Position numbers and translations under genes: made by a program
Notes under the pieces: model-generated
Seen by the model: only the letters and a program-made list of their open reading frames with translations
The model's database searches: none
What the model was told of the DNA's origin: nothing
Origin: Proteobacteria bacterium 005FR1
GTDB lineage: Bacteria > Pseudomonadota > Gammaproteobacteria > Pseudomonadales > Cellvibrionaceae
Length of the DNA stretch: 64,000 bases
Direction of reading: 5' to 3'
Assembly: GCA_026192395.1 (NCBI GenBank)
Contig: WACF01000001.1
Span: 800,977 to 864,976, forward strand
Shown here: piece by piece, positions 17,619 to 26,135 of the stretch
Layout of the letters: every line of letters begins with the position of its first letter
Position numbering within the stretch: the stretch's first letter is position 1

Positions 17619-17936
17619 TCAGGGATAGAAAACCGCCAGCCAGACGGTGGTTCGATCAGGGTCGGTCCACAGCACCTTGTGTCGGGCATGGGCGGGTATG
17701 TTCAGGTAATCGCCTTTCTCCAGACGGGCTTCCCGCCCGCCCTATTCCAGCAGAATCACCGCGGCGCCTTCCAGGACCAGAACCCACTCGTTTTCGGCCT
17801 GATCGTACCAGCCCTCCGCGGGCGACTGCTGCCCGTGGGAGACGATCCGTTCAATCCGAACAGTCGAGCTTTTCAGCAGGTCCTGAAAGTGCTCCTGCTC
17901 AAGATCGGTGGGAAGTTGCGCAAAGATGTTGTTCAT
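17619..17936 (-). pseudogene. Small cupin gene interrupted by an in-frame TAG
   Basis: From ATG 17936 the frame encodes 64 residues (MNNIFAQLP..., NEWVLVLEGAAVILLE), meets TAG at 17744-17742, and continues in the same frame for 40 codons (GGREARLEKGDYLNIPAHAR..., TVWLAVFYP) to TGA at 17619. The continuation is exactly the second half of a one-domain cupin, with GDYLNIPAH and the following His metal-site region. The whole family protein would be ~105 aa. TAG is used as a normal stop elsewhere in the window (symporter at 19713, FMN reductase at 44219), so recoding is unlikely. It is a nonsense mutation or a single-base sequence error. Confidence 0.8.
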
Positions 17937-18120
17937 ATTGTCCCGCTTGCTTGCTGCATCTGGGCAGCAGATTACTCGAGCAGGAAACATTTCCAAAGCT
18001 GTTGTTTCTCAGCTTCAGATTGCGAAGACCGAACATCAGCCCGACCATTGGTTTCGCCTTGGATTGATCCCCACGAAAGCAGGGAACCCGGCGAAACCGG
18101 AACGAAGCCAGGAGGCTCCC

Positions 18121-19713
18121 TTGCCGGAATTCGAGGTAACCGCGCTCGACATCACGATTCTGGTCGGCTACGTCGTTCTGACGCGGGTGCTTTTTGGCTG
18201 GTATTACGCCCGCAAAACCAAAGGCAAGGGCGCGGAGAGTTACTTCCTCGCAGGCCGCGGACTGACCTGGCCGATCATCGGCTTGTCCTTTTACGTCGCG
18301 AACATGAGCGGCGGCAGTTTCATCGGCCTGCCCAGCGCTGCCTACATCCACGGCATCGCTGTATATCACTACGAGTGGATACCGGCGCTCGTTCTGATTC
18401 TATTTATCTTTGTCTTTTTACCGCTCTTTCTGGACGCGAAAGTCTTCACCTCCGCGCAGTTTCTGCGGGAGCGTTTCGGTCCGCGCATGCAAACGACTTT
18501 CTCCGGCTTCATGCTGGTGGAAAGCATCATCGTCGACGCCACCGTGTCACTTTATGCCGGCGGTCGAATCATCGAAACGCTGTTTCCGGAGTTTCCGGTC
18601 TGGATCACCATCGGCGCCGCTGCCATGGTGGCCGGTATTTACATCAGCTTCGGCGGACTGGGGGCGGTGGTCATCAACGACGCCCTGCAGGCGAGTCTGA
18701 TCATGATCGGCGGCTTGATAACGCTCTGGCTTGCCTGGCAGGCGGTGCCCTCCTGGGAAGCGGTGGTGGAGGCGAGCCCGAAGAATGCCCTGCATTTGAT
18801 CCAGCCTCCCGACGACCCTCTACTTCCCTGGCCGGGCGTGATCACGGGTCTGCTGATCTTGGTGATTTACGACTGGTGCATGAACCAGTTCTACATCCAG
18901 CGCGCACTGGGTGCCAAGTCTCTCGATCACGGCCGCTGGGGCGCGCTGTTCGCGGGCTTTCTGAAGCTGCCAAACCTGTTCATTCTCATTCTGCCGGGCG
19001 TGATGGCGACGGTGATCTACCCGGATCTGAAAGACCCTGACCTGGTCTTTCCAACCCTGGTGTTCGACATGCTCCCAGTCGGTTTACGCGGTTTGATGCT
19101 GGCGGTCATCGCGGCGGCGATTCTGTCGAGCCTGGAAGCCATTCTCAATTCCGCTTCCACGCTGTTCACCATGGATTTCGTGCGCAACATTCGCCCGCAA
19201 ACCTCCGATCGCGCGCTGGCGCATATGGGCCGAATCGCCACGCTCGGCTTCATGCTGCTGGCGGCGGTCTGGGCGCCGGTGATAACCACCTTCCCATCGC
19301 TCTGGCAGTACCTGCAATCGCTGCTCTCCTACATCGTTCCGCCGGTTGCAGCGATTTTTCTGCTGGGCATTTTCTGGCGCAGAGCCAGTGAACCCGGCGC
19401 GCTCGCGGCCTTGTTGATTGCGGTCCCGCTCGGCGCAGCCGGTTGGATTATGGTGGAAATACTTGAGTGGTACGCAATTCAGTACCTGTATGTGGCGGGC
19501 ATTCAGTTCGTTTTTGGCGCACTGCTGGTAGTGGTCGGCAGTCTGCTGAGCGCGCCCCCACCGTTGGAGAAAGTCGACAAGCATACCTTTCGCTGGGAAC
19601 TGGTCAGCCGCGAGAAATCACATGCGAAGACACTGCGCTGGTTTCAGGACTATCGCATCCTTTCCGCCTTGCTGGCGACGCTGTCGCTCACGATGTTGTT
19701 CTGGTGGTGGTAG
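18121..19713 (+). CDS. Sodium:solute symporter (SSS/SLC5 family)
   Basis: 530 aa from TTG 18121, chosen because CAGGAGG lies 5 bases before it and the protein then begins LPEFEVTALDITIL just ahead of the first membrane helix. The frame is open upstream to 17908, but that stretch overlaps the divergent cupin start and looks non-coding. About 13-14 transmembrane helices are visible, with YFLAGRGLTWPIIGLSFYVANMSGGSF typical of the SSS Na+-binding core. Family substrates include sugars, inositol, proline and urea. The nearest look is the SGLT-like sugar/inositol branch, but this is not certain. Confidence 0.88.
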   Translation: MPEFEVTALDITILVGYVVLTRVLFGWYYARKTKGKGAESYFLAGRGLTWPIIGLSFYVANMSGGSFIGLPSAAYIHGIAVYHYEWIPALVLILFIFVFLPLFLDAKVFTSAQFLRERFGPRMQTTFSGFMLVESIIVDATVSLYAGGRIIETLFPEFPVWITIGAAAMVAGIYISFGGLGAVVINDALQASLIMIGGLITLWLAWQAVPSWEAVVEASPKNALHLIQPPDDPLLPWPGVITGLLILVIYDWCMNQFYIQRALGAKSLDHGRWGALFAGFLKLPNLFILILPGVMATVIYPDLKDPDLVFPTLVFDMLPVGLRGLMLAVIAAAILSSLEAILNSASTLFTMDFVRNIRPQTSDRALAHMGRIATLGFMLLAAVWAPVITTFPSLWQYLQSLLSYIVPPVAAIFLLGIFWRRASEPGALAALLIAVPLGAAGWIMVEILEWYAIQYLYVAGIQFVFGALLVVVGSLLSAPPPLEKVDKHTFRWELVSREKSHAKTLRWFQDYRILSALLATLSLTMLFWWW

Positions 19714-19719
19714 TGGTGA

Positions 19720-20208
19720 TCAGCGGTGCCGAAGCGGGAATATCAGCCACATCAGGATCCCGAGCACCGCCGCAAAGCCGCCAGCCATCAAACCAAAGGG
19801 CGTACTGTGAAACATGAAACGAACCACAACAAAGATTGCCAGAACGACGGCGACGCCCAGCAGAAACATGCCGGAAAGTGTCGTGCGCACACCGAAGTTG
19901 AGACGTTGCCGGCGATCACGTTGATCGGCCAGCCGATGATAGGCAGCAGGCGCGAGGAACAGCACGGTAGCGGCGGCAACTGAAAGAAGCGAGATCGTGA
20001 AAATAGCCCTGCCAACCTCGTCAACCTCAGAAAAACGCGAGGAAAACGGCGCAGTTAACAGAAAGGCGAAGAGCACCTGCGCGCCGGGGATAATCGTGCG
20101 GACCTCCCCGAGCAATTCACGATAGCGTGTGCGTTCCCGCTCCTCATCGCTGAGTTGATCGCGGGAATCCGCTTCCACTTCCTTGTCGTAATCATGGTCT
20201 GATGACAA
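19720..20208 (-). CDS. DUF6328-family small membrane protein
   Basis: 162 aa. An AAGGAG site 7 bases upstream supports TTG 20208; GTG 20232 is the longer alternative. A charged N-terminus (DEERERTRYRELLGEVRTIIPGAQVLFAFLL) leads into four hydrophobic segments, the layout of DUF6328. Function unknown. The stop is 6 bp from that of the convergent symporter. Confidence 0.7.
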   Translation of the reverse strand: MSSDHDYDKEVEADSRDQLSDEERERTRYRELLGEVRTIIPGAQVLFAFLLTAPFSSRFSEVDEVGRAIFTISLLSVAAATVLFLAPAAYHRLADQRDRRQRLNFGVRTTLSGMFLLGVAVVLAIFVVVRFMFHSTPFGLMAGGFAAVLGILMWLIFPLRHR

Positions 20209-20348
20209 TCCACTACTCCTTCGACTGGCCACTGCTTCCTTCTGTTGTTGAGTGGTTTGTTGCTGATCTGTTCCGGCGGCCAGTGTGGCTGGTATGTCAC
20301 CTGCATCTCGGACTCAATCCACTGGACGGATCAGTGACTGCTGCGGGA

Positions 20349-21293
20349 ATGAAAATGACCGAAACTGAGAAGAAGATAACACTGCCGGACGGACGGGGGC
20401 TGGGCTTTGCGTGCTTCGGGCAGGCGGACGGACTGCCTGTCGTTTATTGCCACGGCTTTCCCGCCAGTCGTCTGGAAGCGCGAATTCTGGACACAGCAGC
20501 GGCTCAGCTGAACGTTGCGCTTATTGCGCCCGACAGGCCCGGAATCGGTCTTTCAGATTTCCAGCCACAGCGTCAGATCGTCGACTGGCCCGAGGATCTC
20601 GAGCGACTCGTCGATGCACTCGGTATCGAGACCTTTGCATTGCTGGCGATATCGGGAGGAGCGCCCTACGCCCTGGCCGGTGCGCATCGCCTCTCAGAGC
20701 GCGTAACGCAGCTCAACCTGGTATCCCCAATAGGACCGGCGATTCGACCGGAGCTGGGCCGGCATATGCGCCGCTTTTCGCAATTCGGACTTTCGTTCGC
20801 GCGCAACAGACCGGCGCTTGCCAGCGAAGCTTTTCAGGCGTTGGCACCCCTGCTGTTTCGCTATCCACGGCTCGCCTTCCGGATCAAGGAAGCAAGTGAA
20901 GCCGACCGACGCGTTTTGAACACAGACACGATGAGGTCCATGCTCCTGTCATCGGTTCGGGAGTCAGTGCGTCAGGGAGGGAAAGGCATTGCTCTGGAAC
21001 TGGCCTTGCTGGCCCGCCCCTGGGGATTTGCGCTTGCGGATGTCACTACACCGATCCGCCTCTGGCATGGTCTCGATGATAATACCGTTCCGTCGGTGAT
21101 GAGCGAATTCCTCGCCCGGGCGCTTCCAAACGCAACCCTCTCGCTGCTGCCGGGCGAAGGTCATCTGTCGACGTCCGTGAATCATTCCATGGAAATCATT
21201 GGCACGATCGCAACCCGAGGGGATGCACTTCGAGATGACGGGCTCCGCACCATGCCGATGAGTGGGAGCCGTCGGGATCAGCCGCGCTCCTGA
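20349..21293 (+). CDS. Alpha/beta hydrolase
   Basis: 314 aa from ATG 20349 (MKMTETEKK); the frame stays open back to 20202 but that part overlaps the divergent DUF6328 start. The nucleophile elbow is AISGGAPYAL with serine in GxSGG form. The oxyanion segment is YCHGFPASRLEAR, followed by APDRPGIGLSDFQP. A late Asp (LWHGLDDNTVP) and His (GEGHLS) complete the triad. The type is common among haloalkane dehalogenase/haloperoxidase-like esterases; substrate unknown. The C-terminal ~30 residues extend past the usual end of the fold. Confidence 0.86.
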   Translation: MKMTETEKKITLPDGRGLGFACFGQADGLPVVYCHGFPASRLEARILDTAAAQLNVALIAPDRPGIGLSDFQPQRQIVDWPEDLERLVDALGIETFALLAISGGAPYALAGAHRLSERVTQLNLVSPIGPAIRPELGRHMRRFSQFGLSFARNRPALASEAFQALAPLLFRYPRLAFRIKEASEADRRVLNTDTMRSMLLSSVRESVRQGGKGIALELALLARPWGFALADVTTPIRLWHGLDDNTVPSVMSEFLARALPNATLSLLPGEGHLSTSVNHSMEIIGTIATRGDALRDDGLRTMPMSGSRRDQPRS

Positions 21294-21320
21294 AACGCCG
21301 GCTGACTGGGCTGATTCGAA

Positions 21321-22514
21321 TCAGCGGCGGTAAAGTTTGTCTACCGCAGCAAAGAAGGCATCGCGGTGATTGCCATAGTCCTTGCCGACCGCAGTGTCCC
21401 AGGCGCCCAGCGTGACGATCACCAGATCCTTCTCGGGATTGATGTAAATGCCCTGGCCGTAAATGCCGGCAGCGCGATAAACGCCATCGCCCACCAGCCA
21501 CCAGAGATAGCCGTAACCGTCGCTGCCCTTTGACGGTGCGGTGGACTCATCCATCCAGCCTTTCGGCAGAACCTGGCTGCCGTCCGGCAATGTGCCATTG
21601 CTCAAAGCAAACAGACCGAGACGGCCGTAGTCGCGCAGCGTGGCGCTGATGCAGCAGCCGCCCCGCTCTCCGCTGCCTGCCTCGTGCAACAGCCAGTTAG
21701 CGTCCGCCTCCATGCCGAAGGGCTGCCAGATCTTGTCGGTTAGGTATGTGGCGAGATTATTGCCAATCGCTGCGCGCAGCACGGCACCGGCAAGGTTGGT
21801 CTCGCCGGTGTTGTAGCTGAACACTTCACCCGCGGGCGCAACCCGCTTTTTACTGCCGAGAAACTCGAACATGTCCAGCAGGTTGGTGGGAATGTTCGCC
21901 ACGTCAGATTTGGGATCGGCGTAATCTTCGTTCCATTCCACCCCGGAGGCCATCTGCAGAACGTTGCGAACGCTGACGTCGTCGTAGGACGAGCCCTTCA
22001 GGTGCGGCAGATAGTCGGTGACTTTGTCGTCGAGACTGCGAATGTAGCCGTCTTTCAGCGCCGCGCCGGTGAGCATGGACACCACCGACTTCGCCATGGA
22101 ATAAGTGACCCAGCGACTGTCTTCGGTATTGCCGAAGCCGTAGTGCTCAAGATGGATGTCGCCGTCCTTGAGAATCAACAGACCGGCCACTTCGTTGTGG
22201 TCGAGAAAGTCGTCGAGCGTGAAGCTCTCGCCTTCAACCTGGTAGCGAAAATCCGCGAAGTCCCGGCTTTTGTCAGGCAGCTTCAACGTGTAATCGCCAG
22301 CGGGCACGAGCCGGGTGGGGAGAAGCTTGTCCAGGTTGCGGTAGGCGATGATCTGATCATCTCCCGTCCAGGTCAGCAGGTTGCCGGTTTTCGGCAAGTC
22401 GGCCGCGTCCCCGGCGGGATCGACCCAGCGCTGTTCGGCGTGGGCAGTGCCGGCCAGCACGAAGCAGGCGGTCAACAGAAGGGATCGCTTTATAAGGGAT
22501 GAAGAAGACAGCAT
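21321..22514 (-). CDS. Exported serine hydrolase (class C beta-lactamase fold)
   Basis: 397 aa from ATG 22514, which has GGAG 6 bases upstream and gives a clean signal peptide (MLSSSSLIKRSLLLTACFVL... ending AHA). An ATG at 22610 would add 32 residues without a signal. The nucleophile motif is S-M-A-K in TYSMAKSVVSML, and the second motif is FSYNTGETN. A GERGGCCISATLRDYGRLGLF segment is typical of 6-aminohexanoate-dimer hydrolase-like members. Likely a periplasmic esterase or amidase; substrate unknown. Confidence 0.87.
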   Translation of the reverse strand: MLSSSSLIKRSLLLTACFVLAGTAHAEQRWVDPAGDAADLPKTGNLLTWTGDDQIIAYRNLDKLLPTRLVPAGDYTLKLPDKSRDFADFRYQVEGESFTLDDFLDHNEVAGLLILKDGDIHLEHYGFGNTEDSRWVTYSMAKSVVSMLTGAALKDGYIRSLDDKVTDYLPHLKGSSYDDVSVRNVLQMASGVEWNEDYADPKSDVANIPTNLLDMFEFLGSKKRVAPAGEVFSYNTGETNLAGAVLRAAIGNNLATYLTDKIWQPFGMEADANWLLHEAGSGERGGCCISATLRDYGRLGLFALSNGTLPDGSQVLPKGWMDESTAPSKGSDGYGYLWWLVGDGVYRAAGIYGQGIYINPEKDLVIVTLGAWDTAVGKDYGNHRDAFFAAVDKLYRR

Positions 22515-22704
22515 ACACACACTCCATCGGGCGGTTTTGGTGGCCAGAGATCTTACCACCGCCTCGCCGACCTCAAACCCGAGCGCTTTGAGCTTTACAA
22601 AGCCTTGCACTACAAGCGACAGGGGCCGGGGTGCTCTATGGCGTCCATCGCACCAGTGTTACCATGCCTGCCCGACAGATCCGGCGGCGATCAAAGGAGA
22701 TCCA

Positions 22705-23031
22705 ATGGCAGCCCAACTCATTCCGATTATCAAGGCAGTCGCTCCCTACGTAGCGCAGGTCGCGGCGGCCGCCATTCCCGCTTTCAGCAAACCGGCCGCC
22801 AAGCTGGATCCGGTGGTGGCGAAACAGATCGAAGAATTGCAGTCAGCGGCCACCCAGAATGCGGAAGCGATTCACGTGCTCGCCGAGAATCTGAAGGAAA
22901 CAATTGAAGGAATCGAAGACGCAGCCCGCGATGCAAACCGCCGCTTGGCGCTTTACAAGCTTGGTCTGGCGATTTCACTCGTTCTGTCTTCCGCGTCGAT
23001 GGGGCTTTGCCTTTACATTCTTGCCGGCTGA
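22705..23031 (+). CDS. Small protein with a C-terminal membrane anchor, function unknown
   Basis: 108 aa from ATG 22705 with AAAGGAGA before it. The N-terminal ~30 residues are Ala-rich and amphipathic (APYVAQVAAAAIPAF). A helical middle follows (VAKQIEELQSAATQNAEAIHVLAENLKE) that could be a coiled coil, then one hydrophobic segment at the very end (~85-106). I do not recognise the family. A tail-anchored coiled-coil protein is the best description. Confidence 0.7.
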   Translation: MAAQLIPIIKAVAPYVAQVAAAAIPAFSKPAAKLDPVVAKQIEELQSAATQNAEAIHVLAENLKETIEGIEDAARDANRRLALYKLGLAISLVLSSASMGLCLYILAG

Positions 23032-23042
23032 TTGAAAGGCAT

Positions 23043-23507
23043 TCAGCGCTCGACAATATCGCCGATATCCACGAGGTTCCAGGCCATCGACCGGTTTCGA
23101 TAGAGCCGCTTGCCCTTGGCGGGATAGTCAGTCACGTCGTGGGTCAGGCGTCCGCCCACCACGATGCACTTGAGCACTCCGTCACCACAGTTGCGCATCG
23201 TATGCGCGTCACCGCCGGCGGGATAGGCGATGAAGTCCCCGGACTTGACCCGTTGCACGCTCTCGCCGATCGTGACTTCCCCTTCCCCCTCCAGAATGTA
23301 GACGCACTCGTCTTCGTAATAGTGCCTGTGCAGCTCGGTGCTGTAGTCACCGGCTTGTACTTTAATAAGGTGAAAGCCGAAGCCTGTCAGCCCGGTCAGA
23401 TCGCCCAACGACTTGTTGATGCGGCGGGCGCGTTCGTTCAGGAAGTGAACTTTTGACTCGCCGGGAAGCGCTTCGATTTCTTCACGGGTGATAATGTTCT
23501 TTTCCAA
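23043..23507 (-). CDS. Cupin-domain protein
   Basis: 154 aa, GAGGAG-type ribosome site upstream. A single double-stranded beta-helix domain has cupin motif 1 ELHRHYYEDECVYILEGEGEV (ligands His, His, Glu) and motif 2 GDFIAYPAGGDAHTMRN (His). The family includes AraC-sensor-like and isomerase-like cupins and bacterial auxin-binding-like proteins. No substrate can be assigned. It is separate from the broken cupin at 17619. Confidence 0.85.
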   Translation of the reverse strand: MEKNIITREEIEALPGESKVHFLNERARRINKSLGDLTGLTGFGFHLIKVQAGDYSTELHRHYYEDECVYILEGEGEVTIGESVQRVKSGDFIAYPAGGDAHTMRNCGDGVLKCIVVGGRLTHDVTDYPAKGKRLYRNRSMAWNLVDIGDIVER

Positions 23508-23576
23508 CTGCTCACTCCTCTTTGAATTGCCGAAAGGTGCAAGAATGCCACCTCAGGGCAATCCTCGCCAGAAGCT

Positions 23577-24353
23577 TCAGTTCACCGTCACCATCCGATC
23601 GTAAACGCCAGTGTTCCCCGTATTTTGCTGCCATGAATAAATCACCAGCTGGTAATCACCGGCTTCCGGTGCCTGAATGGAGCCAGCGAACTGATTGGTG
23701 GTGCCGGTAAACGTCAGCGGCGCTTCCTTCACCAATTCTCCGCCACGATAGAGTTGAGCGACGGTGGTGAAGTTGTCCGAATCCCATAGGCCATCCTTGG
23801 TAATCGGACAGCCGCACATCATGGTCACTTCAGCGGTCAGCGACAACTCACGGCCGTTGCGATTCAGCTCTTCGAGGTCCGTCAACAGGCCGGGCATGTG
23901 CAAGACCAGACCCGGATCAACCATGTCCTTCCCAGGCACCATCCACAAGGTGGTGGTGATGGTCTGAGCACCGTCTTCAAAATTCAGCGGGCCGGTAGCG
24001 GTCACCAGGACCTGTGTAGGACGCTTCAGATCGAATTGCGCCCGGAAGTTGGCGGCGTCCTCGCTCACGGGCGATTGTCCCCGCGTTTGTCCGCTCTTCA
24101 TGAGCGCCTCTGTATCACCGGTAGCACCAGCGATCTGTCCGCTCGCCAGGAGCTCGCCAGTCTGCGCGTTTGCCACTGTCACATTTAATCCGCCCACGCC
24201 CGAGCCGATGAACTTGGCATCATTCGATCGAACCAGCACCTTCAGTTCGGTTTTTTCGGCTTGGACCAGTGGCGAAGCTCCCGTGGCCACCATCGCGAGC
24301 AGCAAAAGAATGGAGTGATATCGTTTGAAGCAGGTGGAAAAGAACGCAGACAT
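23577..24353 (-). CDS. Exported protein of unknown function
   Basis: 258 aa from ATG 24353, where a normal signal peptide starts (MSAFFSTCFKRYHSILLLLA... ending VQA). The mature protein is beta-rich with two likely sandwich domains: one with LKVLVRSNDAKFIGSGVGGLNVTVANA and one ending SIQAPEAGDYQLVIYSWQQNTGNTG. Between them is a Cys-Gly-Cys motif (MMCGCPI) that might bind metal or form a disulfide. I do not recognise a family. It lies before the small two-component pair but is 112 bp away and may be separately transcribed. Confidence 0.75.
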   Translation of the reverse strand: MSAFFSTCFKRYHSILLLLAMVATGASPLVQAEKTELKVLVRSNDAKFIGSGVGGLNVTVANAQTGELLASGQIAGATGDTEALMKSGQTRGQSPVSEDAANFRAQFDLKRPTQVLVTATGPLNFEDGAQTITTTLWMVPGKDMVDPGLVLHMPGLLTDLEELNRNGRELSLTAEVTMMCGCPITKDGLWDSDNFTTVAQLYRGGELVKEAPLTFTGTTNQFAGSIQAPEAGDYQLVIYSWQQNTGNTGVYDRMVTVN

Positions 24354-24465
24354 AAGGATTCTCCAGAACAGTTCTTCGCAGTTTCCAGTTTGGGCCAGAT
24401 CCGAAGGCGACAAGTTCAGCCGATGCACTCCGCAGCATCGGTCGCGTTGAAAATAGATTGACTAT

Positions 24466-24870
24466 TCAAATTGCCAGGCGACGACGCATTCGGTCGCTAT
24501 AGAAAAGATCTCCTTTGAGAACCTCGTGGATGGCGTCCACCATGGTGACCGGATTGCCTTTCATGATGTAACCCTTCGCGCCCGCCTCATAGGCGCTGCG
24601 CGCATATACTTCTTCACTGTGGCCGGAAACCATCAGACACGGCAGGTCGGGATAGCGGTCGTGAAGCTGCCGCACCAGATCGATACCGCTCATGCCCGGC
24701 AGCGATACATCGATGAGTGCCATATCGGCTTGACTGAGTTCCGGTGCTTGCAAGGCCGCCTCCGCGGACTCGGCAGTTCCGCAGACCTCCAAATCGTCAA
24801 TATTCTGGAGGAACTGTTCGTAGGTGAGCAGCACCTCGGGATGATCCTCAACGATGTAGACGTTGCACAT
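24466..24870 (-). CDS. Single-domain response regulator
   Basis: 134 aa from ATG 24870, a receiver domain only. The acidic pocket is VEDHP, the phosphoacceptor lies in ALIDVSLPGMSG, the conserved Ser in LMVSGHS and the Lys in GYIMKGNP, so it can be phosphorylated. The pattern resembles NarL/FixJ receivers whose HTH domain is missing; the C-terminus ends with a short basic tail (MRRRLAI). It overlaps the upstream kinase gene by 23 bp, which implies translational coupling. Confidence 0.88.
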   Translation of the reverse strand: MCNVYIVEDHPEVLLTYEQFLQNIDDLEVCGTAESAEAALQAPELSQADMALIDVSLPGMSGIDLVRQLHDRYPDLPCLMVSGHSEEVYARSAYEAGAKGYIMKGNPVTMVDAIHEVLKGDLFYSDRMRRRLAI

Positions 24871-25852
24871 TGCTGTCTTCCCTCCAGCCGACTGGCGGCT
24901 GCGTGCTCCGCGGCGCAGTGATGACAATCGCGGGAAGTTGCCCCGCGTGGTGGTATTCCTCCACAAGCCCACCGACAAAATACAAGCGCTCGCGCAGACG
25001 CTCGATATTGCGATGACCTCCGGGGGATGATCTTTCCTCAAGGTGTGCCTGCAGGCCCTGCACGCTGATTTTCAACTCGTCGGGATTGTCCTCCAACATG
25101 ATCGACACTAACTGATTCCGAGCTTGCTGGCTCTGACGCAGATCCTCGACGGCACGGGCGAGCAGCTCCCTGACGACTTGAAACAGCAAGACTCGCATTG
25201 CTTCGTCGACCTGCGCGTTGGCGGCATGATTTTCAAAGCGGATATCGATCTGATGCAATCCACTCATATGGAAGGCTAGCCACTGCAGCGCCTGGTCGAG
25301 ACCTTCTCCCGCAAGAACTGGCGGGCTGAGCTCGAGCGACAATTCACGCGTGGAATCGATTGCCTTGCCGAGAATGTTGTTCATCGCTTCCACATCGGGA
25401 GCGACAGCCTCGTGCGACGTGCCCCTGACCAGCGACTGCACTCGCATCTGAATGCTGAACAGCAGCTGTTGAACATGATCATGCAAGACCACCGCCAGGC
25501 GGTGTCGCTCGCGCTGCTCAGCCATTCCCAATTCAGAAGCGAGTCTGCGCACCTGATCCGTTCGCTCCCATACTCGCTGTTCCAGTCGGGCGTTCTCCTG
25601 TTCGATCAGCTCTTGGGCATGTGCTTTGATTTTTTGACGACGGCGCCGAATGATCCAGAAAATGACGCCGTGGATGACGCCGATGAGGATGGCGGTTATG
25701 GCAGTGGTGCGCCAGCGATCCCCTTCCTCCGGCGTGATCAACTGGGGAATCGCCCAGATCAGAACAACACCGAGCCCGCTCAGCCACAGTTCGATATATT
25801 CGATGAAGTAGCGTTCGAATACGGATTTGACTCTCGAGCCTGAGGTATTCAT
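24848..25852 (-). CDS. NarL-partner type histidine kinase with degenerate ATPase domain
   Basis: 334 aa. Two transmembrane segments (~20-70) are followed by a coiled coil and a HisKA_3 dimerisation domain with RERHRLAVVLHDHVQQLL (phosphoacceptor His). The ATPase region is poorly preserved. The N-box place reads VVRELLARAVEDL with no Asn, and no DxGxG box follows; only GGHRNIERLRERLYFVGG recalls the last part of the domain. It may bind ATP weakly or act as a phosphatase or scaffold. It is coupled to the receiver protein downstream. Confidence 0.8.
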   Translation of the reverse strand: MNTSGSRVKSVFERYFIEYIELWLSGLGVVLIWAIPQLITPEEGDRWRTTAITAILIGVIHGVIFWIIRRRRQKIKAHAQELIEQENARLEQRVWERTDQVRRLASELGMAEQRERHRLAVVLHDHVQQLLFSIQMRVQSLVRGTSHEAVAPDVEAMNNILGKAIDSTRELSLELSPPVLAGEGLDQALQWLAFHMSGLHQIDIRFENHAANAQVDEAMRVLLFQVVRELLARAVEDLRQSQQARNQLVSIMLEDNPDELKISVQGLQAHLEERSSPGGHRNIERLRERLYFVGGLVEEYHHAGQLPAIVITAPRSTQPPVGWREDSNVQRLHR

Positions 25853-26135
25853 TGGCCGTCCGCCAGTGGATTCTCTATCTGATCAAAAGCGCACCATCTG
25901 GTCGCACCAGGAATGCACAGCCTGTGCTTCGCTGCGGCTTGCTTATTTTTGACCGGCGATCACCGAGTTGTCTCCCAATCAAATCTCCAGGTCCACACTG
26001 TTGTAGTCGCGCAGCCCGTCAGGGACGACGGCAATTTCGTCCGTGTTCGGTCGCAATCTTCACCGGCTGAGCGGTAATGGCCTGCTCACCTGCAGTGCAA
26101 ATGCCGAAAGTTTCCGCATAAGCAGGGCTAGTGCC

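Noticed and set aside
17908-18120. Upstream extension of the sodium symporter frame
   Set aside because: It overlaps the divergent cupin start, while an AGGAGG site 5 bases before TTG 18121 fixes the true start.
25983-26057. A minus-strand 25-codon end (VPDGLRDYNSVDLEI) upstream of the kinase gene
   Set aside because: It looks like a gene remnant but has no start, no upstream part and no family match; too short to call.
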